Source: Meiothermus cerbereus DSM 11376
GTDB taxonomy: Bacteria; Deinococcota; Deinococci; Deinococcales; Thermaceae
DNA: 36,865 bases
Direction: 5' to 3'
NCBI RefSeq assembly: GCF_000620065.1
Contig: NZ_JHVI01000030.1
Location: 1 to 36,865 of the forward strand
Shown here in pieces: positions 14,576 to 22,495 of the stretch. Positions within the stretch are counted from its first letter, which is position 1, and each line of letters starts with the position of its first letter. Under the pieces are notes generated by a model that saw only the letters and a program-made list of their open reading frames with translations, searched no databases and was not told the DNA's origin. The translations under genes were made by a program, and so were the position numbers.

Positions 14576-16234
14576 CTATCCGACCCCGGCCTGGCGAAAA
14601 GCCTCACCCACCAGAGCCCTGGCCTCGGCCAACACGCGCTCGAGGTGCTCCGGCCCCTTGAAGCTTTCGGCGTAAATCTTGTACACGTCCTCGGTGCCCG
14701 AAGGCCGGGCAGCAAACCAGGCGTTCTCGGTGACCACCTTGAGCCCCCCGATGGGCTCGTTGTTGCCGGGTGCGCGGGTTAGCTTGGCTAGGATGGGTTC
14801 ACCAGCCAGATAGGTGGCCGTGACCATCTCGGGCGAAAGGTTGGAAAGGGCTTTTTTCTGGGCGCTGTTCGCTTCCGCATCCATACGACTGTAGGCCGAG
14901 GAACCAAACCTCGCTTCCAGATCGCGGTAGTGCTGGCTGGGCGATTTACCCGTCTTGGCCAGAATCTCGGCGCCCAGCAGGCCCAGAATGATGCCGTCTT
15001 TGTCGGTGCTCCAGGCCGAGCCGTCCATACGCAAAAAGGAGGCCCCGGCGCTCTCCTCGCCCGCAAAACCCAGGGTTCCCTGCAAAAGCCCGTCCACAAA
15101 ATACTTGAAGCCCACCGGCACCTCCACCAGCCGCCGGCCCAGGTGCTTTGCCACCCGGTCAATCATGCTGCTGCTGACCAGTGTCTTCCCCACCCCCAGG
15201 CTGGCCTGCCACTGGGGGCGGTTCTGGTACAGGTAGTGGACACAGACCGCCAGGTAGTGGTTGGGGTTCATCAGGCCGTCCGGGGTCACGATGCCGTGCC
15301 GGTCGGCGTCAGGGTCGTTGCCGATGGCCACATCGAAGCGGTCCTTTAGGCCAATGAGTGAGGCCATGGCATAGGGCGAGGAGCAGTCCATGCGGATTTT
15401 GCCGTCTTTGTCTACGGTCATGAAGGAAAAACTGGGGTCAATTCGTTCGTTGACAATGGTCAGGTTGAGCCCATAGTGTTCGGCGATACGCTGCCAGACC
15501 GCCAGCGAAGCGCCGCCCAGTGGATCCACGCCAATCTGCACCCCCGCCGCCTTGATGGCCTCCATATCGAGGATGCTGCCCAGTTGGCTTACGTAGGGCG
15601 TAACAAAGTCGAACTCCTCCACTGCCAAAAGCGCCTTGCTAAGGGGCCAGCGCTTCACCTCGATAAGACCGTCCCGCAATATCTGGTTGGCCCGCTCCTG
15701 AATCACTTTGGTTACGCGGGTATCGGCAGGCCCGCCATTTGGGGGGTTGTACTTGAAGCCCCCGTCCTGGGGGGGGTTGTGGCTGGGGGTAATTACGATA
15801 CCGTCGGCCAGGTTACTGCTGCGATGTCGGTTGTGCTCCCGGTTGTGCTCGAGGATGGCGTGCGAGATGAGAGGGGTGGGGGTATAGCCCCGCCCTTTTT
15901 CGACCCGTACATCCACCCCATTGGCCGCCAGCACCTCCACCGCCGTGATCCAGGCCGCCTCGGAGAGCGCATGCGTATCCATGCCCATAAAAAGCGGCCC
16001 GGTAATGCCCTGCTCGGCGCGGTACTCCGCTACTGCCTGGGCCACCGCCAGGATGTGGGCCTCGTTGAAGGTTCCCGCCAGGGAAGTGCCCCGGTGGCCG
16101 CTGGTGCCAAAAGCCACCTGCTGGGCTGGGTTTTGTGGGTCGGGCCGCAGGGCGTAGTAGCTGCTTACTAGCCGGGGAATGTTGACCAGAATGCTGTGGG
16201 GTGCAGGTTTGCCGGCCAGGGGATGTAGGCTCAT
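14576..16234 (-). CDS. pgm: Phosphoglucomutase (alpha-D-glucose phosphate-specific)
   Basis: 552 residues, the length of the Pgm subfamily typified by E. coli Pgm. It interconverts glucose-1-phosphate and glucose-6-phosphate. Seen: FGTSGHRG near residue 45, [20 protein letters not shown] with the phosphoserine at about residue 148, metal loop [22 protein letters not shown], and phosphate-binding [16 protein letters not shown] at the end. ATG 16234 was chosen since AAGGAG lies 5 nt upstream, too close to serve the GTG at 16240. It supplies glucose-1-phosphate for RfbA about 8 kb away. Confidence 0.96.
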   Translation of the reverse strand: MSLHPLAGKPAPHSILVNIPRLVSSYYALRPDPQNPAQQVAFGTSGHRGTSLAGTFNEAHILAVAQAVAEYRAEQGITGPLFMGMDTHALSEAAWITAVEVLAANGVDVRVEKGRGYTPTPLISHAILEHNREHNRHRSSNLADGIVITPSHNPPQDGGFKYNPPNGGPADTRVTKVIQERANQILRDGLIEVKRWPLSKALLAVEEFDFVTPYVSQLGSILDMEAIKAAGVQIGVDPLGGASLAVWQRIAEHYGLNLTIVNERIDPSFSFMTVDKDGKIRMDCSSPYAMASLIGLKDRFDVAIGNDPDADRHGIVTPDGLMNPNHYLAVCVHYLYQNRPQWQASLGVGKTLVSSSMIDRVAKHLGRRLVEVPVGFKYFVDGLLQGTLGFAGEESAGASFLRMDGSAWSTDKDGIILGLLGAEILAKTGKSPSQHYRDLEARFGSSAYSRMDAEANSAQKKALSNLSPEMVTATYLAGEPILAKLTRAPGNNEPIGGLKVVTENAWFAARPSGTEDVYKIYAESFKGPEHLERVLAEARALVGEAFRQAGVG

Positions 16235-16253
16235 AACCACTCCTTCTGCCAGG

Positions 16254-16283
16254 AGTCTATTGCAGGGGGCAATGGTTGGGCAA
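16254..16283 (-). promoter_or_regulatory. Promoter of pgm
   Basis: On minus, TTGCCC (16278-16283) and TAGACT (16254-16259) are separated by 18 nt, 4/6 and 4/6 matches to the sigma-70 consensus. The start site would lie about 15 nt before the ATG and leave the Shine-Dalgarno in the leader. Confidence 0.4.
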
Positions 16284-16302
16284 ATGGCGGGCTCGAGCGC
16301 AG

Positions 16303-17523
16303 CTAGGCCTGCGCTACTTCTTTTCCTTTGTGCAGCGCCTCAATCTGATCCACCACATACTCGGCAAAGGGCATTGCAGCCGTCCAGGCTGGCGAGATGG
16401 CGTTCAGCACGTGCAGCCCCTGAGGGTTGCCCTCGAGCAAGAAGTCCATCACCAGCTTCTTGTCCTGGTGGTCGTAGAGCTGGGCGCGGATGCCCGGTCG
16501 GCCCCAGGTTTGGTAGTTCTCCAGCCGAACATCTTCCAGCAGCGCCGAAGCCTGCCTGACCAGATAGGCCCTGGAGTACTTTTTGATCTCTTCTAAGGCC
16601 AGGCTGCGGAAGTTAAAGTCGTTGCGGAAGAACAAAATAGCCTCGTCCCGCAATATCGAGAGAGCCTCGGCAGCATCGAAGCCCTTCAGGCCTTCGTAGT
16701 TTTCCCGCCAGAAGGCCGGAATGGCGGTAGGGCCAATTTTGGCTTTGCCATCCACCGTAACGGTAAAGTGGACGCCCAGAAATGTGTTGCGCAGGTCGGG
16801 CACCGGGTAGATGTTGGTTCGGAGGGCCCCCACGGGTTCAGAGCCATACACATACAGCCCCTTGAAGGGCAGGATACGGTAGCGCAGCCCCAGGCCAAAG
16901 TCGTGGGCTACCCGGTCGGCGTAGAGGCCGGCGGCGTTGACCACAAAGCCCGGGCTGTAGACCTCCTGAGGGGTGAGGACGTCCTGGCCGCGCCGACCCT
17001 GGTAGGGGCTATCCAGGTGAATCTCGATGCCCCGGGCCTGGCACTCCGCGGCGATGGCGGCCATGCAGGCCTTGGGATCTACGGTAGCGGTATTGGGCGA
17101 CCACAGGGCCAGCTCGGTGGACTTGACCCGAGGCTCGATTTTTTTGGCCTCCTCGAGGGTAATCAGATAGGTCTCCACCCCGTTCAGGTCGCCACGGCGC
17201 TTAAGCTCGCGCAGGCCCTCCACTTCCTGCTGGTTTTTGGCCACCACCAGCTTGCCGCAGCGGTTGATCTTGAGGCCCCGCTCCTCCACAAACTGCTTCC
17301 AGCGGGCGTTGCCCTCGCGGGTGAAGCGGGCCTTGAGGGAGTCGGCGGTGTAGTAAAACCCCGCGTGCAGCACACCGGAGTTGCGCCCCGAGCCGTGCTG
17401 GGCCAGCTCTTTCTCTTTTTCCAGCACCACCACGCTGGCCCTGGCATCTCGCTTTTTGATTTCCAGGGCAATCGTCAGGCCCACAATGCCCCCACCGATG
17501 ATCAGGTAATCGCAGGTTTTCAT
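16303..17523 (-). CDS. lhgO: L-2-hydroxyglutarate oxidase/dehydrogenase family FAD protein
   Basis: 406 residues from ATG 17523. That start lies exactly 7 nt after TAAAAT (17531-17536, minus), a near-consensus -10; an in-frame ATG at 17532 overlaps that box. N-terminal FAD site: [20 protein letters not shown], and [26 protein letters not shown], then [11 protein letters not shown] and the C-terminal [10 protein letters not shown]. These are typical of LhgO/YgaF, which oxidise L-2-hydroxyglutarate to 2-oxoglutarate at the membrane, passing electrons to quinone. Length fits. Monocistronic or weakly linked to mscS (53 nt). Confidence 0.9.
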   Translation of the reverse strand: MKTCDYLIIGGGIVGLTIALEIKKRDARASVVVLEKEKELAQHGSGRNSGVLHAGFYYTADSLKARFTREGNARWKQFVEERGLKINRCGKLVVAKNQQEVEGLRELKRRGDLNGVETYLITLEEAKKIEPRVKSTELALWSPNTATVDPKACMAAIAAECQARGIEIHLDSPYQGRRGQDVLTPQEVYSPGFVVNAAGLYADRVAHDFGLGLRYRILPFKGLYVYGSEPVGALRTNIYPVPDLRNTFLGVHFTVTVDGKAKIGPTAIPAFWRENYEGLKGFDAAEALSILRDEAILFFRNDFNFRSLALEEIKKYSRAYLVRQASALLEDVRLENYQTWGRPGIRAQLYDHQDKKLVMDFLLEGNPQGLHVLNAISPAWTAAMPFAEYVVDQIEALHKGKEVAQA

Positions 17524-17575
17524 CCCACTCATTTTATGCCCGCCCAGGTTGGGCCCATGTGCAGGTGCGGTTGCC

Positions 17576-18628
17576 CTAGGCTTTTACGATGCGCCGGGTG
17601 GGGTAGGGAATGGCGATACCTTCGGCATCGAGCCTCAGCTTGATGCGGCGGCGGAACTCCCGCCCCACAGCCCACTGCTCTTTGGGCTTGGTGTTGAAGA
17701 GCACCCGAATCAGGATGCCCGACTCGGCGAGCTGCTGGATGCCCAGGGTTTCAGGGGGCTGGTCGGTGAACCTATCGCGCCACTCGGGGTCGTGGTAGAA
17801 GGCCTCGGCCTCCGAGCGCACCACCTCGAGGGCCTTGTCTATAGGCGTTTCGTAGGCCACCGAGACGTCCACCACCGCGCGGGCCCAGTCGCGGCTCATC
17901 ACCGTGACCTGCTGGATGGTGGAGTTGGGGATAAAGTGCACCCGGCCTTCCAGATCGCGCAGTACCGTAATGCGCAGATTAAAGCGCTCCACCCCACCCG
18001 AGAGCTGCCCCACGGTGATCACGTCGCCCACCCCATACTGGTCTTCCAGCAGGATGAAAAAGCCGTTTAGCACGTCCCGAATAAGGTTCTGCGCCGCCAG
18101 CGAGACCCCCAGGCCCACCACCCCGGCCCCGGCCAGCAGGGCGGTTACGTTGAGGCCCAGGTTGGAAAGGGCAAACAAGAGCCCCAGCACCACAATCAGC
18201 ACCTGTAAGACCGACTCCAGCACGCTCTTGAGGGTCTGGGCCCGCACCTGCTCGCGGGTGAACTCGCCCGACCCCACCGGCACGCGCTGCAACAGGCGCG
18301 GCACCAGGCGCAAAGCCAGCGAGGTCGCGCCCAGGATGAGCAACACCGCTAGCCCGCGCTCGCCCAGCCAGCTCGAGAGGGTCTGGCCCCAGCTCTGGAA
18401 GGGCTCGAGCTCGACCCGCCACACCTGCGCCGCCAGCGAAGCCACCATCGCCGCAGTCAGCGCCCACCAGAGCGCGCCGGCCAGCCGCCAGTAGCGGTCG
18501 TCACGGGTGTCGGGGGTAAGCCGGGCCAGCCAGCCCGCCAGACCCGCCCCGGCCCGCCCTACCCAGAAGCCCAGAATCAGCAGGCCGATGCTGGTAAGTA
18601 TGCGAAGCCACAGGCTCGAGGTCTCCAT
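17576..18628 (-). CDS. Small-conductance mechanosensitive channel (MscS family)
   Basis: 350 residues. Four hydrophobic helices at about 8-30, 50-72, 90-110 and 135-160 precede the MscS pore and beta domain: AGAGVVGLGVSLAAQNLIRD (glycine/alanine-rich pore helix), GFFILLEDQYGVGDVI, and FIPNSTIQQVTVMSR. The C-terminal about 90 residues are the cytoplasmic alpha/beta cage. It opens under membrane tension to release solutes during osmotic downshock. One extra N-terminal helix relative to E. coli MscS. ATG 18628 has AGGAG 7 nt upstream, overlapping the end of plsX; the gap to plsX is 8 nt, so the two are co-transcribed. Confidence 0.92.
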   Translation of the reverse strand: METSSLWLRILTSIGLLILGFWVGRAGAGLAGWLARLTPDTRDDRYWRLAGALWWALTAAMVASLAAQVWRVELEPFQSWGQTLSSWLGERGLAVLLILGATSLALRLVPRLLQRVPVGSGEFTREQVRAQTLKSVLESVLQVLIVVLGLLFALSNLGLNVTALLAGAGVVGLGVSLAAQNLIRDVLNGFFILLEDQYGVGDVITVGQLSGGVERFNLRITVLRDLEGRVHFIPNSTIQQVTVMSRDWARAVVDVSVAYETPIDKALEVVRSEAEAFYHDPEWRDRFTDQPPETLGIQQLAESGILIRVLFNTKPKEQWAVGREFRRRIKLRLDAEGIAIPYPTRRIVKA

Positions 18629-18636
18629 AGCTGCTC

Positions 18637-19623
18637 CTACCTGGCCAGGAGGGAAATTCCCGCCCGTACCCGTTCCACCAGCCCCGCTTCCACCACGCCT
18701 TTAGCCTTGCGGATGGCGCTAAGAACTGCCCGCCCATCGGCAGAACCATGCCCGATAAAGACCGGGCCTTCCACCCCCAACAAGGGCATCGCACCGTACT
18801 CGGCGGGATCCATCTTGGCACGCAAACCCTGTAACGCACCACGCACCAGCAAGGCTCCAATTTTGGTCAGCCAGGAACCGCCGCTCAGGGCTTCCCGCAC
18901 CCATTTGAAGAGGGTACGGGCCTCGCCTTCGGCGAGCTTGAGCACCACGTTGCCGGTATAGCCGTCGGTCACCACGATATCGGTGGTGCCCTTGAAGATG
19001 TCGCGCCCTTCCACGTTGCCGAAGAAGTGGATGCCGGGGGTGGCCTTGAGCATGGGAAAGGTTTGCAGGGTGAGCTCGTTGCCTTTGTGCTCCTCCTCGC
19101 CAATCGAGAGCAGCCCTACGCTGGGGTCGGCTACCCCCTGAGCCTGGGCATAGGCCGTAGCCATCACGGCAAACTGCACCAGCCATTCGGGCTTGCAGTC
19201 TACGTTGGCCCCGCCATCGGCCAGGTAGGTGCGGCCCCGCTCGCTGGGCAGCTCGATCAGCAGGGTGGGCCGGTCTACCCCCTGTATGCGCCCCAGGTTG
19301 AACAGGGCCGAGGCCAGCGTAGCCCCGGTATGTCCCATGGCCACCACCGCCGAGGCCTCGCCCTGCTTGACCAGTTCCATGCACACGTTGATGGAGGCCC
19401 GGCGCTTCTTACGCACGTCGGTGGCGTGGTCTTGCATGGTGATGTACTCGGGAGCCTCGACAATGGGCAGATCGCCCCCCTGTTGTTGCAATTCTTGTTT
19501 CAGCACCGCGGTGGGGCCTACCAGAACCACGGGAATCCCCTGTTTGTGCGCCAAAAGAGCGCCTTCTACCGTAACTTTGGGGGCGTGGTCGCCCCCCATG
19601 GCATCTATGGCAATCGGTTTCAC
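18637..19623 (-). CDS. plsX: Phosphate acyltransferase PlsX
   Basis: 328 residues from GTG 19623, where homology starts (PIAIDAMGGDHAPKVTVEGA). PlsX turns acyl-ACP into acyl-phosphate for membrane phospholipid synthesis. Other family signatures: MGHTGATLASALF, NVDCKPEWL, and VTDGYTGNVVLKLAEG. The GTG is exactly 7 nt after TAGGCT (19631-19636, minus) and has no close Shine-Dalgarno, so a leaderless transcript is likely. It lies 25 nt after the P450 gene and 8 nt before mscS. In many bacteria plsX sits with fab genes; here it is separated from them. Confidence 0.95.
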   Translation of the reverse strand: MKPIAIDAMGGDHAPKVTVEGALLAHKQGIPVVLVGPTAVLKQELQQQGGDLPIVEAPEYITMQDHATDVRKKRRASINVCMELVKQGEASAVVAMGHTGATLASALFNLGRIQGVDRPTLLIELPSERGRTYLADGGANVDCKPEWLVQFAVMATAYAQAQGVADPSVGLLSIGEEEHKGNELTLQTFPMLKATPGIHFFGNVEGRDIFKGTTDIVVTDGYTGNVVLKLAEGEARTLFKWVREALSGGSWLTKIGALLVRGALQGLRAKMDPAEYGAMPLLGVEGPVFIGHGSADGRAVLSAIRKAKGVVEAGLVERVRAGISLLAR

Positions 19624-19648
19624 GGGTAATAGCCTAAGGCCAACCTCC

Positions 19649-20875
19649 CTACCACGCCACCGGCATGGCCTTGTGTCCGCGAATGACGAACCCCCCAGCG
19701 TACTCGATTTTATCGGTGGCCAGGTGAATCTGGGGCAGCCGCTTGAGCAGGGTCTGGAAGGAAGTCTGGAGCTCGAGCCGCGCCAGCGGGGCCCCGATGC
19801 AGTAGTGAATGCCCAGGCCAAAGGTCAGGTGGAGGTTATCGCGGCGGGTGAGCTCGAGGCGGTCGGGGTTGGCAAACCTGCGCGGGTCGCGGTTGCCCGA
19901 GGCATACATCAGCGCCACCTCCTGGCCCCGGCGCAGCGGAATACCTTTGTATTCGAAGTCTTCCAGCACCCAGCGCTCGAACATGGGCAGCGGGGTATCA
20001 TAGCGCAGCAGTTCCTCCACGGCCAGCTTGAAAAACTCGGGATGGTTTTTGGCCGCAGCCTCCTTGGCCTGCTCCATCTGCTGGGGGTTGCGGGCCAGGG
20101 CCAGAAAGCCCGCGGTGGTGCCGTTGACGGTGGCCTCGTGGCCGGCGTTCAAGAGCAGAATGCAGTTGGCCACCAGCTCATCGGGGGTGAGCTTGTCCCC
20201 CTGCTCCTCCACCTGTACCAGGGCCGAGATCAGGTCGTCGCCCGGCCTTTTACGGCGCTCGTCGGCGAGCCCCTTGATGTAAGCCGAAAACTCCACCACC
20301 GCCTGGTTGGCCTCTTTGGCCTGTTCTTCGGTGAAACCCAGCTCGTACAGTTTGACAATCTTGGCCGACCAGGGGCGCAGGTAGCGGCGATCCTCCTCGG
20401 GAACCCCCAGCAGCTCGGCAATCACCGTGACCGGCAGCGGCTCGGCGTAGTCTTTGAGCAGATCCATCTGGCCCAGATCCTCGGCCCGATCCAGCAGACC
20501 GTTGACGATGGCCTGGATTTTCCCGCGCAGCCCCTCCACCCGGGCCGGGGTAAAGGCTTTCATCATCAGGCTTTTGAGGCGGGTGTGCTTGGGTGGCTCG
20601 TTGTCGAGCATGTGGTTTTCCTGGAAGTGATCGAAGTCGCGCGTCAGCGGGTTGGGCGGGGGCCAGCCCAGCTCGTCGCGGGAGAGGACGTGGGTAATCG
20701 AGCGCCCCAGGCGTTTGTCGCGCAAGAGGTGGGCGATGTCCTCGTAGCGCAAAAAGAAAATCTTGTTCCAGACCTCGTCGTAGAAGACCGGCAGGTTTTC
20801 CCGCAGGTGGGCCAGGGTGGGGTAGGGGTCGTAGATGAAGGCGGGGTCGTTGATGTTGAGGTGGTAGCTTTGCAT
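19649..20875 (-). CDS. Cytochrome P450
   Basis: 408 residues from ATG 20875, a bacterial soluble class I P450 without a membrane anchor. I-helix oxygen motif: LLNAGHEATVNG at about 240 (Ala-Gly-His-Glu-Ala-Thr). K-helix Glu-x2-Arg: VEELLRYDTPLPMFERW. Heme loop: FGLGIHYCIGAPLARLE, with the axial Cys at about residue 359. N-terminal HENHMLDNEPPKHTRLKSL-type helix C region is present (His-x3-Arg contact, HTRLK). Substrate unknown; a ferredoxin and reductase would be needed and are not adjacent. Start is fixed by TATCCT 7 nt upstream. plsX follows after 25 nt. Confidence 0.94.
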   Translation of the reverse strand: MQSYHLNINDPAFIYDPYPTLAHLRENLPVFYDEVWNKIFFLRYEDIAHLLRDKRLGRSITHVLSRDELGWPPPNPLTRDFDHFQENHMLDNEPPKHTRLKSLMMKAFTPARVEGLRGKIQAIVNGLLDRAEDLGQMDLLKDYAEPLPVTVIAELLGVPEEDRRYLRPWSAKIVKLYELGFTEEQAKEANQAVVEFSAYIKGLADERRKRPGDDLISALVQVEEQGDKLTPDELVANCILLLNAGHEATVNGTTAGFLALARNPQQMEQAKEAAAKNHPEFFKLAVEELLRYDTPLPMFERWVLEDFEYKGIPLRRGQEVALMYASGNRDPRRFANPDRLELTRRDNLHLTFGLGIHYCIGAPLARLELQTSFQTLLKRLPQIHLATDKIEYAGGFVIRGHKAMPVAW

Positions 20876-21185
20876 CAAGAAAAGGATAATCCCCCTTGCC
20901 TATACGGGTAAGGGGGTGAAGCTGTTCCTTGCAGGCCAGCCTTATCTAATATGAACCTCGCCCGAATCGTTCCGTTAGGGATTGTCTGAGTACCCTGGTT
21001 TTTCGAGCTGGTGCTATCCGCGCTTCAGGCGGGGGCCCCAGAAGAAGAACAAATCAAAGACATATAACCGATTCTTAAGGCCATTTTGTTAGACCGTCGC
21101 CCGCAAGCTGGCTTTAGACTGCTTTCTCAGCACAAGGTACGCTTAGGCCATTGCAGCGGTGCCCAAGTTTGGCCTGGGTTGAAGG
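20876..21185. other. Intergenic stretch between P450 and trxA, possible decayed gene
   Basis: 310 nt. The left part is the P450 promoter. From ATG 20951 a plus frame reads MNLARIVPLGIV, then a stop, then VPWFFELVLSALQAGAPEEE, then a second stop, then PILKAILLDRRPQAGFRLLS to a stop at 21197, all in one frame. This could be a dead gene or chance. No recognised family. No terminator with a T run was found after trxA. Confidence 0.35.
20883..20916 (-). promoter_or_regulatory. P450 promoter with hairpin-forming operator
   Basis: On minus, -10 TATCCT (20883-20888) is 7 nt from the ATG at 20875. The -35 would be TTACCC (20906-20911), 17 nt upstream, a 3/6 match. A near-perfect inverted repeat occupies 20891-20916: CCCCCTTGCC on the left arm and GGTAAGGGGG on the right arm, one G-U-type mismatch, 6-nt centre. 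It covers the whole spacer and the -35, so a dimeric regulator bound here would block RNA polymerase. Confidence 0.5.
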
Positions 21186-21518
21186 CTAGGCGCTGACCGA
21201 GACGTGCTTGTTCAGGCGCGCCACAAAGTTGCTCTTGGGGGCCGCACCCACCATCACCTCGACCGGCTGGCCGTTTTTGAACAGGATGATGGTAGGGATG
21301 CTCATCACCCGGAACTTCATGGCGGTCTGGGGGTTGGCATCCACGTCGAGCTTGGCCACGGTTACCTTGCCTGCGTATTCTTTGGCCAGCTCTTCCATGA
21401 CCGGGGCTACCATGCGGCAGGGACCGCACCACTCGGCCCAGAAATCCACCAGCACATACTGATTTTCCTTGAGGATGGCGTCAAAATTAGCGTCGTTTAC
21501 TTCGATGGGTTTGGACAT
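21186..21518 (-). CDS. trxA: Thioredoxin
   Basis: 110 residues, a single thioredoxin fold. Redox site WCGPC (30-34), buried Asp (VDFWAEW), cis-Pro loop MSIPTIILFKNG. It keeps cytoplasmic protein disulfides reduced, with NADPH-thioredoxin reductase as electron source (not in the window). ATG 21518 has GAGGT 8 nt upstream. TAAAGT (21569-21574, minus) is a possible -10, giving a leader of about 45 nt that contains a strong hairpin. Confidence 0.97.
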   Translation of the reverse strand: MSKPIEVNDANFDAILKENQYVLVDFWAEWCGPCRMVAPVMEELAKEYAGKVTVAKLDVDANPQTAMKFRVMSIPTIILFKNGQPVEVMVGAAPKSNFVARLNKHVSVSA

Positions 21519-21536
21519 AGTTGTTTACCTCACACA

Positions 21537-21562
21537 CCTGGGCCTGGGCTCAGGCCCCCAGG
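21537..21562 (-). promoter_or_regulatory. GC-rich hairpin in the trxA leader
   Basis: CCTGGG (21537-21542) pairs with CCCAGG (21557-21562), and inside it CCTG (21543-21546) pairs with CAGG (21551-21554) around a GGCT loop, leaving CC unpaired. It ends about 10 nt before the Shine-Dalgarno of trxA and could influence translation or mRNA stability. Purely structural inference. Confidence 0.3.
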
Positions 21563-21604
21563 CTCCACACTTTAGCACGCCTGGTAGAACCCAGGGAAAG
21601 CCGA

Positions 21605-21610
21605 TACACT
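21605..21610 (+). promoter_or_regulatory. -10 box TACACT for the DUF309 gene
   Basis: TACACT is exactly 7 nt before the GTG at 21618, with no Shine-Dalgarno, the leaderless pattern of this window. No good -35. Confidence 0.4.
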
Positions 21611-21617
21611 TTTTATA

Positions 21618-21971
21618 GTGCAAGCCCTTCATCTACTGGATACTCCAGAGTACCTCGAGGCCATTGCACTGTGGCATCAAGGCCAGTTCTGGGAGGTACA
21701 CGAAGCCCTCGAGCCCCTCTGGCGCAGGCTTTCCGGGCCCGAGCGCGAGCTGACCCACGGCATCATCCTGCTGGCCGCAGCCCTGCACAAAGCCCGCAGC
21801 AGCCAAAGCGGCGGCTGGCGCAATTTCCACAAAGCCCTGGGGCACCTAAAAAACCTTCCGGCCACCTACCAGGGCATCCGGGTCAGCGCGCTGATTGAGG
21901 AGACCCGCCAGGCCCTGCAAGCAGGACCCGGAAAGATCCCGCCTTTCCCTCTGTTATCCACGCTAGATTAG
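21618..21971 (+). CDS. DUF309 domain protein
   Basis: 117 residues, GTG start. Small all-helical protein with the DUF309 signature: HQGQFWEVHEALEPLWRR (Phe-Glu-x-His-Glu type motif, here FWEVHEALE) and GIILLAAALHKA. DUF309 proteins form a four-helix fold of unknown function found in many bacteria and archaea; the conserved His and Glu suggest a metal or catalytic site. Divergent from trxA (about 100 nt apart) and convergent with the Rieske gene (32-nt gap). No functional link can be read from the context. Confidence 0.85.
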   Translation: MQALHLLDTPEYLEAIALWHQGQFWEVHEALEPLWRRLSGPERELTHGIILLAAALHKARSSQSGGWRNFHKALGHLKNLPATYQGIRVSALIEETRQALQAGPGKIPPFPLLSTLD

Positions 21972-22003
21972 CCAACAGACCTGCAGAAGGTGTACAAAAG
22001 TTG

Positions 22004-22438
22004 TCAGGAATCCTGCCACCCCACCGCCCAGACCACCCCCTCGAGCAGCTCGAGCCTAATGGCCCGCAGGGGTTGGCTGGCCGGCCCGGCCAGCAGCGAG
22101 CCATCGGCTCTGAAACGGCTGCCGTGACAGCCGCACTCGATGTTCTGCTGCCGGTCGGGCAGTGGTACGGTGCAGCCCTGGTGGGTGCAGAGGCGGGAGT
22201 AGGCGGTGAGGTAGACCTGCTCGCCGGCTTTGAAGATGCGCGGGCTGGCCTCCTTGGGGGGTGGAACCCGCACCAGAAGGCAGGGCTGGTTGGCAAAGCG
22301 GAACTCGAGGTCGGCCCACACTTCAGGGAGCTGGCGCAGCTCGCCGATCCGCACCGCCGCCGGACTTTGCTGACCTCGAGCACCTCCTAGCATCAAAAGG
22401 CCGCCCACAAGGGCCCTGGTCGCATCACGCCTATTCAT
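22004..22438 (-). CDS. Exported Rieske [2Fe-2S] protein
   Basis: 144 residues. The N-terminus MNRRDATRALVGGLLMLGGA is a twin-arginine-like signal (RRDATR then hydrophobic). The Rieske cluster is bound by Cys84-x-His86 (CTHQGC) and Cys102-x2-His105 (CGCHGSRF); Cys89 and Cys104 fit the extra disulfide of high-potential Rieske proteins of bc1-type complexes. It lies outside the membrane and carries electrons, but no cytochrome b gene is adjacent, so its partner is unknown. ATG 22438 with AGGAG 6 nt upstream. It follows the alkaline phosphatase on the same strand, separated by a hairpin. Confidence 0.92.
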   Translation of the reverse strand: MNRRDATRALVGGLLMLGGARGQQSPAAVRIGELRQLPEVWADLEFRFANQPCLLVRVPPPKEASPRIFKAGEQVYLTAYSRLCTHQGCTVPLPDRQQNIECGCHGSRFRADGSLLAGPASQPLRAIRLELLEGVVWAVGWQDS

Positions 22439-22456
22439 AGCTGGCTCCTATAAGCT

Positions 22457-22483
22457 AGGGCAGGAGGTGGCTCCTCCTGCCCT
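22457..22483 (-). terminator. Strong hairpin between alkaline phosphatase and Rieske genes
   Basis: AGGGCAGGAGG (22457-22467) and CCTCCTGCCCT (22473-22483) form an 11-bp perfect stem with a TGGCT loop. It begins 12 nt after the phosphatase stop codon and ends 7 nt before the Shine-Dalgarno of the Rieske gene. There is no T run, so it may act as an attenuator or an mRNA 3'-end stabiliser rather than a classic terminator. Confidence 0.5.
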
Positions 22484-22495
22484 CGGGAAACGCGC

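Noticed and set aside
19229-20911. Long open frame on plus, antisense to plsX and the P450
   Set aside because: It mirrors the codon bias of the real minus-strand genes, has no recognisable motif and crosses two gene boundaries.
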